Shown: positions 1-5,796 of the stretch, one piece after another | Layout: the number at the start of each line of letters is the position of its first letter | Numbering within the stretch: the stretch's first letter is position 1 | The notes under the pieces: model-generated | Databases searched by the model: none | Told to the model about the DNA's origin: nothing | What the model saw: the letters and a program-made list of their open reading frames with translations, nothing else | NCBI GenBank assembly: GCA_027056155.1 | Contig: JALULR010000246.1 | Span: forward strand, 1-5,831 | Reading direction: 5' to 3' | DNA from: DHVE2 group archaeon | GTDB lineage: Archaea; Thermoplasmatota; Thermoplasmata; Thermoplasmatales; Aciduliprofundaceae | Length of the DNA stretch: 5,831 nucleotides | Translations under genes and position numbers: made by a program

Positions 1-849
1 ATGATAAAGAGCTCTCTAACCACCTACTCTGGCTTGCGAGAAGAGAGCTTTTCGCTGAACATTCGCTTAATGGTAGAAAACACCGCGTCCACCCGCCATC
101 TTTTAGTGTAGCCAGCTCCCTTACTCTAGTTCTCTTTTCTCTTCTTCTTACTCTTCTTCTCCTCGCTGGCGCTGCGCGAGAAAGAGTAGAAGAATTGCTG
201 CGCACTTTGAAAAGTGGCTTGTGCCCGCTCTCTGTCACCCTATTAAAATTCTCCCTCGCGCCATACGCTGTATCTCCTATTACTGTCAATTTTTCATTAC
301 CCGCTTTTTTTCTCACTCGCTCAAACATTTTTCTGAACACCGGTGAGTCTCCCACATTATTTGGCGTTATTTTCACATCTACCATCCTCTCTCCATCTGT
401 CATTACATGCAACTTTACCCATTTCTTTCTTCTCCTCATCTTACTCTTTTACTCTATGTACTCTGTACTCCTACCCATTTGAAACCCGCTGGAGTCTACT
501 ATGCGCACATCTTCTTTTATCTCCATTTCTTCAAATTTCCTTTCTATTCTCCTTTCTATTGTAGTGTGCTCTGGGCAAGAAATTTTGGTATCACTTTATT
601 TAGTTTCCTGCACAGACCCTCTAAGAGCCGGTAATTTTGAAATAATGGATAGAGCTTCGCTAAAAATCTAAAAAGTGAGTTCGGAAACTTATACGGCCTG
701 CCTTTCTTTCCTTTGTTCATCTCTTTTAGCTCCTCTTCCATCGTATTTACAAAATTCAAATCGAACAGTATTTCTCCTCGCTTTACCAGCTTCTCATTGT
801 TCTCGCTCCAGCTGAACACATTTTTCATAATCTCATTCTTATATTTCAT
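1..849 (-). pseudogene. Decayed IS5-family DDE transposase, C-terminus off window edge
   Basis: Reading the minus strand from ATG 849-847 gives an IS5-type transposase N-terminus, including RGEILFDLNFV and MNKGKKGRPYKFPNSLFRF. The frame is lost at an A run (583-586). One added base would join it to the next frame, which continues PEHTTIERRIERKFEEM, then IVDSSG (first catalytic Asp, codon 494-496), a TAA stop at 449-451, KLHVMTDGERMVDVKITPNN, and VIGDTAYGAREN (second catalytic Asp, codon 272-274). A second shift near 117-126 leads to GYTKRWRVDAVFSTIKRMF, where the family's catalytic Glu is read as Asp (87-89). A TAG follows at 24-26. The order D, D, (E/D) with these flanks is the DDE_Tnp_1 layout. 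The start at 849 is preferred over ATG 906 because GGGAGAG (855-861) precedes it and ATG 906 lies inside the TATA box. With two shifts and two stops it cannot make an active enzyme. Confidence 0.88.
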
Positions 850-893
850 GTTTTCTCTCCCATTATGCCACAGAGCACTGCCGGGGGATGTGT

Positions 894-903
894 TTAAATA
901 TTT
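894..903 (-). promoter_or_regulatory. TATA box of the transposase
   Basis: The minus strand reads AAATATTTAA here, a good archaeal TATA box. Transcription would start about 25 bases further on, near 870-875. That leaves a short leader containing GGGAGAG (855-861) before ATG 849. This geometry supports 849 as the original start and excludes the upstream ATG at 906. Confidence 0.5.
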
Positions 904-930
904 CAAGAGTATGTAACTTATTCATGCAAT

Positions 931-944
931 GGGAAAATATTTAT
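931..944 (+). promoter_or_regulatory. Archaeal promoter (purine-rich BRE plus TATA box) for the TPR operon
   Basis: The sequence GGGAAAATATTTAT has a purine-rich element followed by an A/T-only box (934-944). The centre of the box lies about 28 bases before the GTG at 968, so transcription should begin at or within a few bases of the start codon. This makes the first mRNA probably leaderless, and no Shine-Dalgarno sequence precedes 968, which agrees. It is the only convincing promoter upstream of the four plus-strand genes. Confidence 0.6.
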
Positions 945-967
945 CTTAAATCACCTTTTTAGAGTAT

Positions 968-1861
968 GTGAAATGTATAATATGCGGGAGGGAGTCCTCA
1001 AAGCCCGTATGCGAGGTATGCGCAAAGAGCATAGCCATGGATTTTCCGTTTATACTTAATAAAGGACTGGTAGTTAGCGATGAAAGGAGTGAGTTGGGTG
1101 ATGAGCCCGATATTTTGTTTCATGGTGACTTAGAGCGATTAAATACCTTGGCTAAGAAGGCTCTAGGAGGGGAGGAGCTTGCAAGCGATGATTATCTTAT
1201 GCTCTCTAAATTTGCTCTGCAATTTCACCGTAAATTTTCGTTTATACTCGATAACCTTGAGCTAGGCGATAACTATTTTCTTAATCTTGCACGGGAGTTT
1301 GCATCGCGCTCGGATAACAATGAGGCAAAGTACCTGCTTGCTCAAGCTTATTTTGAAGCCGGCGCCGCTGAGGAATCTGAAACTATACTAGATGGAATCT
1401 GGCAGGAGCACAGGGATTACGCCTTGCTGTACGGCAAAGTTTTGGTAGCAAACGGTAAATGGGGCAGGGCTATGGAGATATACAATGAGTATCTAAAAGA
1501 GAATGAGGAGGATGTAGAGTTTTGGAGCAGTATGGCTGATGCAATTTACGCATCTGGCAACTATGAAGATGCCGAGCGTGCGTATCTTCGTGTACTGCAG
1601 CTGGATAAAGATAATTCTCGGGCATGGTACATGCGTGGGTTATGCCTTAAAAACATGGGCAAATGGGGTGGAGCCATGCAATCCCTGCAAACTGCAATAA
1701 GAAAATCGCCGAGGTACAAAGAGGCATATGATGCTCTTCTATCCATATTGATGGAGCGAGGCATGTATAACCGCGCTTTAGAAACTTTAAAGAAGATGAA
1801 AGAGGCAGGGTTTGATGTTGATCGCAAAATTGCAGAGGTTGAAGCGAAGGTGATTGAATGA
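968..1861 (+). CDS. Zinc-ribbon TPR-repeat protein
   Basis: This is a 297-residue soluble protein of unknown specific role. It opens with a zinc-binding knuckle pair, Cys3-x2-Cys6 and Cys15-x2-Cys18, then an unassigned, mostly helical stretch (about 21-110). A TPR superhelix follows, with about five repeats from residue 116 to 283; the clearest are DAIYASGNYEDAERAYLRVL (191-210) and the repeat containing LKNMGKWGGAMQSL (227-240). TPR arrays bind peptides or partner proteins, so a scaffold or adaptor role is inferred. There is no signal peptide or membrane segment. The GTG start is chosen because the first Cys lies two codons later, the ATG at 966 overlaps it in a frame that stops at once, and the promoter spacing fits. 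Its last codons overlap the next gene by ATGA. The TPR and zinc-ribbon assignments are firm; the biological role is unknown. Confidence 0.87.
   Translation: MKCIICGRESSKPVCEVCAKSIAMDFPFILNKGLVVSDERSELGDEPDILFHGDLERLNTLAKKALGGEELASDDYLMLSKFALQFHRKFSFILDNLELGDNYFLNLAREFASRSDNNEAKYLLAQAYFEAGAAEESETILDGIWQEHRDYALLYGKVLVANGKWGRAMEIYNEYLKENEEDVEFWSSMADAIYASGNYEDAERAYLRVLQLDKDNSRAWYMRGLCLKNMGKWGGAMQSLQTAIRKSPRYKEAYDALLSILMERGMYNRALETLKKMKEAGFDVDRKIAEVEAKVIE
974..1021 (+). other. Zinc-ribbon knuckles (CxxC-x8-CxxC) of the TPR protein
   Basis: The codons for CIICGRESSKPVCEVC place four cysteines in the spacing of a small treble-clef or zinc-ribbon site. Arg, Gly and Pro lie in the loop, as is common in short N-terminal archaeal zinc ribbons. 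The site probably binds one zinc ion and may mediate protein-protein or nucleic-acid contact. Confidence 0.75.
1848..1853 (+). promoter_or_regulatory. Ribosome binding site for the 798-residue gene
   Basis: AGGTGA ends four bases before ATG 1858 and matches the AGGAGGTGATC complement of the archaeal 16S rRNA 3' end. It lies inside the upstream gene and decides the start that gives the ATGA overlap. Confidence 0.65.
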
Positions 1862-4254
1862 ATATCCTCGAGCGACTAAAATCCATGCCCATGGACGAAT
1901 TTTATAAAGTTTGCAATCGCCTTGTTAAGGAGATGGGTTTTTTAGCAAGAACCGGCGTATATAGGGAGCGGGAGGTGGTAATTGACGCTACTATGCCGGT
2001 GCCCGGCGGCGATATAAGGTACATAATAATATTCATTCGCAAAGACATTCTCTACGGTGAGGACTTGGAGGAGCTTGTGGATTTTGAGACCATGCAGATT
2101 CGCTGGATGGTAATCACTACGGGCACAATTGATCAGAGTGCTAGAAATAAGATACCTACGAACATGGACATCACACTGATGGACGGTGCAGACCTAGAGC
2201 GCTTGATTTTGGAGTTTGGTATACTTGAGGATAAGAAGCCCAAGGGCAGTTATTTGCCGAGTGTGGGCAAGCTCGATGAGGAGCTCGGCTGGGCTGAAGA
2301 GTTTATGAGTAGCAAAAACTACGAAAAAGCACTGGAGCATGTGAATAATGCCCTTGCCATAAAGCCTACACTTCGCGGATTTAAGATTAAAGCTAGAATC
2401 TTGGGGAACATGGGCAAGTATGACGAGGCTATAGAGCTTCTCAAGAAAGTGCTTGTGGAGAATGTACAAGACGACGAAGCGTGGTTCATTCTGGGCACAG
2501 TGCTGGAAAATATGGGCCGTAGTGAAGAAGCGGAAGAAGCTTATGCGCAGTGTGTCAGGTTCAACTCTAGAAACCATGGCTGCTGGCTTAATCGTGGCAA
2601 TGTGCTCTTTGAAGAGGATAAACTGGACGAGGCGCTGTTGTGTTATGATAACGCTCTGAAGATCAATCAGAACCTGCCAGAAGTATGGAACAACCGTGGC
2701 ATTGTGCTAAAGTATAAGGGCAAGTACGATGATGCGATGAGAAGCTACAATGCAGCTCTGAAATATGACCCAGATTTTGCAAAAGCGCATTTAAACAAGG
2801 CAATTCTTTTCTACGAGATGCACCGCTACGAAGAGGCAGAAAATGAAGCGTATGAGTATCTTAAAAAGGAAGAGAGCGAATCTGGCTATCTGCTTTTAGC
2901 TAAAGTATATCAGAAGCGGCAGATGCCCAACAAGGCTGAAGAGATGGCAAAAAAAGCGCTTTCTATAAATCCGGGCAATATCGAGGCAAGAGAAATACTT
3001 AAGAGAATATACGGCGGCAAAACCAAGGATATAGGGAAGGATATTAAAAGCGGAATCGAGGACATACTCGCTGTAATCCCCGAAAATATGCGCGAGATAC
3101 AGCAGGTGTTGAAAGAGGCTCGAGAGCTGGCAGATGCGGGAGATTTTGAAGAAGCAAAAGAGCGGCTCCTTGTGGCAAAGAGCATGCTTCAGAAATACGC
3201 AGATGAGCAAGCAATGAAAAATGCGTTAATTGCGGATATATTGGATATCGCTTCAGAAAGCAACGAGCGGATTCCTGAGGATTTAGATTCCATGTCTCTC
3301 GATAAACTTAGCACGCTTCGCAGCGAGCTTATTAGAAAAATACGGCGTCAGGGTGAGGTAGAGCGTACCCGTGCAAATCTACTTGAGGCTCTGGAAAAGA
3401 TTCGGGCGGATTTAGTAAAGAACAATGTATTAGACTCGGACATTGATGCAAATTTGGCCAATGCCCGGGATATCATTGAAAAAGGAGAGTTCTCTGAAGC
3501 AATCGAATCTCTTCTCGAACTAAGTGCTAAGATTGAAAGAAAGCATCTAGATCGGCTCCGTGCATTTTTGATAGAAGACACTAAAGAGCTTTTGAAAGAT
3601 GCCAATATGGACATACCTGAAAATCTTCAAAATATGAGCATTCCTGAGATTAAAGAGCTACGCTCTCAGGCGTTATCCCGCATTAAAGAATCTAGCACCT
3701 ATAAAGCAAATGGGTCCCACGAAGAAAGTAACAGGGATTACAACAATGGGCTAAAGGGCATGGTTGCTGCGCTAACCGGCGGTGCAGTGGGCATTCGCAG
3801 GGATATTATGCAAGACATAACTGAGCTAGCGGAGATAAGCTCTACGGACTTGCCTGAGAATTTAGATGCGCTAAGCGTAGATGAGCTAAAATCTCTGAGA
3901 CGCAAGATTATCGAAGAGCTGAAAAATCCCAAGCGTGAGGAAGTGGAAGAGCAACCTCGCGGTTACGGTCAAATACTCTTCGAGATAGGGAAGGAAGATG
4001 AGCTTTTTAACGATGAATTAGAAGAAGATGAGTATCTTGCAAACGCTCGCGGCTTGGTGTTTTTTGAGAGAGGAGATTACGATAATGCAATAGCGCAATT
4101 TAAGAGAGCAATCGTATTTAATCAGGATTTTGTCGAAGCGGAATTTAATCTTGGGTATGCGCTTATGATGAAAGGAGACATAGATGGTGCCAAGGCACAC
4201 CTGAGCAAGGTTGGAATGGAGCATTTGCTTAAAAAGAAAACTCTAAATCCTTGA
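1858..4254 (+). CDS. Mrr-like (degenerate nuclease fold) TPR protein with central repeated helical domain
   Basis: This 798-residue cytoplasmic protein has four parts. Residues 10-118 resemble the Mrr restriction-endonuclease fold: FYKVCNRLVKEMGF, VVIDATM with Asp43, a strand YIIIFIRK (55-62), then MVITTGTIDQSARNKI and MDGADLERLI. The usual Q/E-x-K of the active site is not kept (I-F-I-R-K), so cleavage is doubtful. Residues 140-375 are about seven TPRs, for example EVWNNRGIVLKYKGKYDDAM (275-294). Residues 400-690 are charged helices, probably partly coiled coil, built on a repeat ending in [IL]PE[DN]L. Residues 726-790 are a final TPR pair. The start overlaps the zinc-ribbon TPR gene by ATGA, with AGGTGA upstream, so the two are co-translated. 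A scaffold that senses or binds a ligand or protein through the inactive nuclease fold is my inference. The family as a whole is not one I can name. Confidence 0.88.
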   Translation: MNILERLKSMPMDEFYKVCNRLVKEMGFLARTGVYREREVVIDATMPVPGGDIRYIIIFIRKDILYGEDLEELVDFETMQIRWMVITTGTIDQSARNKIPTNMDITLMDGADLERLILEFGILEDKKPKGSYLPSVGKLDEELGWAEEFMSSKNYEKALEHVNNALAIKPTLRGFKIKARILGNMGKYDEAIELLKKVLVENVQDDEAWFILGTVLENMGRSEEAEEAYAQCVRFNSRNHGCWLNRGNVLFEEDKLDEALLCYDNALKINQNLPEVWNNRGIVLKYKGKYDDAMRSYNAALKYDPDFAKAHLNKAILFYEMHRYEEAENEAYEYLKKEESESGYLLLAKVYQKRQMPNKAEEMAKKALSINPGNIEAREILKRIYGGKTKDIGKDIKSGIEDILAVIPENMREIQQVLKEARELADAGDFEEAKERLLVAKSMLQKYADEQAMKNALIADILDIASESNERIPEDLDSMSLDKLSTLRSELIRKIRRQGEVERTRANLLEALEKIRADLVKNNVLDSDIDANLANARDIIEKGEFSEAIESLLELSAKIERKHLDRLRAFLIEDTKELLKDANMDIPENLQNMSIPEIKELRSQALSRIKESSTYKANGSHEESNRDYNNGLKGMVAALTGGAVGIRRDIMQDITELAEISSTDLPENLDALSVDELKSLRRKIIEELKNPKREEVEEQPRGYGQILFEIGKEDELFNDELEEDEYLANARGLVFFERGDYDNAIAQFKRAIVFNQDFVEAEFNLGYALMMKGDIDGAKAHLSKVGMEHLLKKKTLNP
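1885..2211 (+). other. Mrr-like PD-(D/E)xK-fold domain, active site degenerate
   Basis: The sequence order matches Mrr_cat: a helix with F-x3-V/C-x2-L-x2-MGF, strand VVIDA, turn GG, strand YIIIFI, then the VTTSGF-like segment VITTGTIDQSAR, and a closing MDGADLERLI helix. Asp43 aligns with the metal-binding Asp. The Gln-x-Lys that should follow on the next strand is replaced by hydrophobic residues, with Arg61 and Lys62 just beyond. I read it as a non-catalytic binding module, although a migrated lysine is possible. Confidence 0.65.
3088..3342 (+). repeat. Protein-level repeat unit 1 (residues 411-495)
   Basis: The unit runs from ARELADAGDFEEAKERLLVA, through a long helix, to RIPEDLDSMSLDKLSTLR. 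It aligns with unit 2 over about 85 residues with a one-residue gap: Gly428 matches Gly543 and Pro473 matches Pro587. It appears to be a helical hairpin followed by a PE-D/N-L cap and another helix. The similarity is at protein level, not DNA level, so the duplication is old. Confidence 0.65.
3433..3684 (+). repeat. Protein-level repeat unit 2 (residues 526-609)
   Basis: This is the second copy, with ANARDIIEKGEFSEAIESLL matching ARELADAGDFEEAKERLLVA of unit 1 and DIPENLQNMSIPEIKELR matching RIPEDLDSMSLDKLSTLR. The G-[DE]-F-x-E-A core resembles a single TPR-like helical pair, but the PE-N-L tail is not part of a TPR. Confidence 0.65.
3802..3927 (+). repeat. Protein-level repeat unit 3, second half only (residues 649-690)
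   Basis: The segment DLPENLDALSVDELKSLR repeats the tail of units 1 and 2, preceded by the same kind of helix (DIMQDITELAEI). The first-half helical pair is missing. In its place is a short linker containing a small Gly/Ala-rich stretch (LKGMVAALTGGAVG, 632-645). Confidence 0.6.
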
Positions 4255-4263
4255 TTTATATAA
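4255..4263 (+). promoter_or_regulatory. TATA-like box in the gap before the channel gene
   Basis: TTTATATAA matches the archaeal TATA consensus well and fills the 16-base gap between the two gene pairs. Its centre is only about 12 bases before ATG 4271, however, which would put transcription start near 4284, inside the gene. It may be fortuitous, may drive a shorter product from ATG 4313, or the channel gene may simply be co-transcribed with the TPR genes. There is no good ribosome binding site before 4271. Confidence 0.25.
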
Positions 4264-4270
4264 CGAGCTG

Positions 4271-5215
4271 ATGGCATTCACATTAAAGAACAGAATCATA
4301 CTTTTCGTGCTTATGGTGGTTGCGTATATCTTATTTGGCGCTATGGGTTATCTTGGCATACGCATATATATAGAACACCATACAGCTACACTTACAGATG
4401 CCATATATTTTAGTATAGCCACAATTTCTACTTTGGGATACTATCCACCCGGCACTACGCTTACGAGCGAGGTAGGCAAGTGGTTTCATATAGCGTATTT
4501 GACCATCGGGCTGGGTGTTATTTTTGGAGGCATACAGACCGTCGTGGGTCCGTGGTTAGAGCTGAAAATAAAGAGAGCGGAAAAAGGCTGGAGAAAGCCC
4601 TTGCCCAAAGATGAGCATATCATAATCTGCGGATACAATGAGCTTTCACGCTACATAACGACCAAGCTCAGCTTGCTAAAAATTCCTTTTGTGGTCATTG
4701 ACAAAAATCCGCCGGACAATTTGCCGCATATAGAGGGGGTATGCACAGAGATTGAGGCTCTTAAAAAAGCTAACTTATCTCGCGCATCGTCATTAATAGC
4801 GCTTATGGACGACCGTCAAAATGCCATAATTGCTCTTACCGCTAGAGGTTTAAACGAAGATTTGAATATAATTACCCTTGCCGAAAACGAGCATAGCGTG
4901 GAAATACTGAAAAATTCCGGGGCAGATTCTGTGGTTTCCAAAGACCAGCTACTTGGAGGCACGATAAAACTATGGGCTTCTGGAGATTTTAAGTACGACA
5001 TATTTGCATCCGCAAAACGGCTGCCAATGGGCGAGAAAAAGGTAAAGGGAGCCATGGCTGGAAAGAAGATAGCAGACCTAAAATTCAGGGAGAAATACGG
5101 TACTATACTAGCGGTGCATCGTAGCGGGCGTGTAATCCCTGACCCGGGTCCTGGGTTTACGCTCAAGAGCGGAGATACTATAATCTATGTGCCCAATGAG
5201 GGTGGTGCCTCATGA
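4271..5215 (+). CDS. MthK-like two-helix channel subunit with RCK (TrkA-N/TrkA-C) domain and atypical filter
   Basis: This 314-residue membrane protein is close in length to MthK-type channels. TM1 is about residues 8-30, the pore helix 42-53 (TDAIYFSIATIS), the filter 54-59 and TM2 69-95, ending in a basic linker. The RCK domain follows: the first strand HIIICGYNELSRYITTKL (116-133) has the same degenerate glycine motif as MthK (CG-x-N/S-E), Asp144 ends the second strand, then GVCTEIEALKKANL and IALMDDRQNAI (177-187). The TrkA-C lobe spans about 237-311. Four subunits would form a pore whose RCK ring gates it on ligand binding. The filter reads T-L-G-Y-Y-P instead of T-V-G-Y-G-D, so potassium selectivity is uncertain. 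The ATG is kept because the charged residues before TM1 fit a membrane start. It overlaps the next gene by ATGA. Confidence 0.88.
   Translation: MAFTLKNRIILFVLMVVAYILFGAMGYLGIRIYIEHHTATLTDAIYFSIATISTLGYYPPGTTLTSEVGKWFHIAYLTIGLGVIFGGIQTVVGPWLELKIKRAEKGWRKPLPKDEHIIICGYNELSRYITTKLSLLKIPFVVIDKNPPDNLPHIEGVCTEIEALKKANLSRASSLIALMDDRQNAIIALTARGLNEDLNIITLAENEHSVEILKNSGADSVVSKDQLLGGTIKLWASGDFKYDIFASAKRLPMGEKKVKGAMAGKKIADLKFREKYGTILAVHRSGRVIPDPGPGFTLKSGDTIIYVPNEGGAS
4430..4450 (+). other. Atypical selectivity-filter codons (T-L-G-Y-Y-P-P)
   Basis: Residues 54-60 lie exactly between the pore helix and TM2, where potassium channels carry T-V/I-G-Y/F-G-D. The first Gly (56) and Tyr57 are kept, but the second Gly is Tyr58 (codon TAT 4442-4444) and the Asp is Pro59. 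Two base changes would be needed to restore a GGT codon, so a single sequencing error is unlikely. Confidence 0.8.
5198..5207 (+). promoter_or_regulatory. Probable ribosome binding site for the second RCK gene
   Basis: GAGGGTGGTG lies four bases before ATG 5212, inside the end of the channel gene, and resembles the GAGGTGAT anti-Shine-Dalgarno complement. Together with the ATGA overlap it suggests re-initiation by ribosomes finishing the channel gene. Confidence 0.45.
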
Positions 5216-5781
5216 TAGTGTGCGGTTATAATGATATCACTAAGAATCTAGATGCGAAGTTTATAGACCATAGCTTTGATGAAGAGCGCGAGAACTTTAT
5301 ATGGGGCAACCCTGAAGACCCAGATACTTTGAAAAAGGCAGGCATAGAGAATGAAGATATACTTATAGCTGCCACAGGCGATGATACTCGTAATATATAT
5401 ATCACACTATTGGCAAAAAACTTGAATCCGTTCATAAATGTGGGCGTAATCTTGAAGAAGCATGAAAATGTGGAAAAAGCGTATCGGGCAGGAGCGAATA
5501 ATGTGCTTTTAGAGAGCGAGATAATTGGGCGTGAGATACTAAACTCGCTGTTAAATCCCAAGGCTGCAGAGCTTATTAACATGGTTATGTTTTCGGAAGA
5601 GTTGAATCTGTATGCAATAACCCTCCCTAGGCTCTATGTGGGCCGCAGACTTAGGGACACGGACATTCGCGAGCGTGTTGGCACGGTTATAGCCATAAAA
5701 AGGGGAAACAAACTAATTAAAAATCCCAGTCCCAAAACGCTGCTTAACAAGGGCGACATACTGATATTTTTCAAAGGATAG
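5212..5781 (+). CDS. Stand-alone RCK2-like (TrkA-N/TrkA-C) regulatory protein
   Basis: This 189-residue soluble protein has no membrane segment. It begins directly with the first Rossmann strand (MIVCGYND). It continues with FIDHS (17-21), GNPEDPDTLKKAGIENEDIL (32-51), the loop IAATGDDTRN, and LLAKNLNP (66-73), all hallmarks of TrkA-N/RCK domains. Residues 128-188 are a TrkA-C lobe ending GDILIFF. Between the first glycine and the Asp of strand 2 there are 14 residues, against 23 in the upstream channel protein, so the first helix and dinucleotide loop are largely lost. It is shorter than a usual RCK unit. It is translated by ATGA overlap from the channel gene and probably assembles with it as the second ring of a tandem-RCK-type gating assembly. 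A stand-alone Trk-type regulator is the alternative; no TrkH-like gene is in the window. Confidence 0.85.
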   Translation: MIVCGYNDITKNLDAKFIDHSFDEERENFIWGNPEDPDTLKKAGIENEDILIAATGDDTRNIYITLLAKNLNPFINVGVILKKHENVEKAYRAGANNVLLESEIIGREILNSLLNPKAAELINMVMFSEELNLYAITLPRLYVGRRLRDTDIRERVGTVIAIKRGNKLIKNPSPKTLLNKGDILIFFKG

Positions 5782-5796
5782 CGTGGAATTTCACAA

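Larger units (their letters stand above)
1..905 (-). mobile_element. Remnant of an IS5-family insertion sequence, ends not defined
   Basis: The transposase pseudogene and its own promoter imply an insertion sequence whose right end lies near 870-910 and whose left end is outside the window. Only one end is present, so terminal inverted repeats and the target duplication cannot be paired and the boundary is a guess. The short GC-rich patch at 877-890 in otherwise AT-rich DNA may belong to the element's end, but this is not shown. No second gene is visible in the element. Confidence 0.45.

Noticed and set aside
574..590. Programmed -1 frameshift in the transposase at AAAATTT
   Set aside because: Some insertion sequences use programmed frameshifting, but this site does not allow clean re-pairing in both codons. 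The same gene also carries two stops and a second frameshift, so decay explains it better.
195..634. Overlapping plus-strand open frames of 73-95 codons rich in Ser, Leu and Phe
   Set aside because: They are antisense shadows of the transposase pseudogene. They overlap one another in different frames, have no ribosome binding sites, and show composition typical of reverse-complemented Lys/Glu-rich coding DNA.
713..916. Plus-strand open frame of 67 codons
   Set aside because: It lies opposite the intact N-terminal frame of the transposase, which has recognisable family motifs; this frame has none.
906..969. Nine-base direct repeat AGAGTATGT at 906-914 and 961-969
   Set aside because: Both copies lie on the same side of the insertion-sequence remnant, so it is not a target-site duplication. 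At nine bases it may be chance in AT-rich spacer DNA.
1561..2577. Minus-strand open frames of 81-127 codons within the TPR genes
   Set aside because: They are opposite well-supported TPR coding sequence, lack start signals and show no recognisable family.
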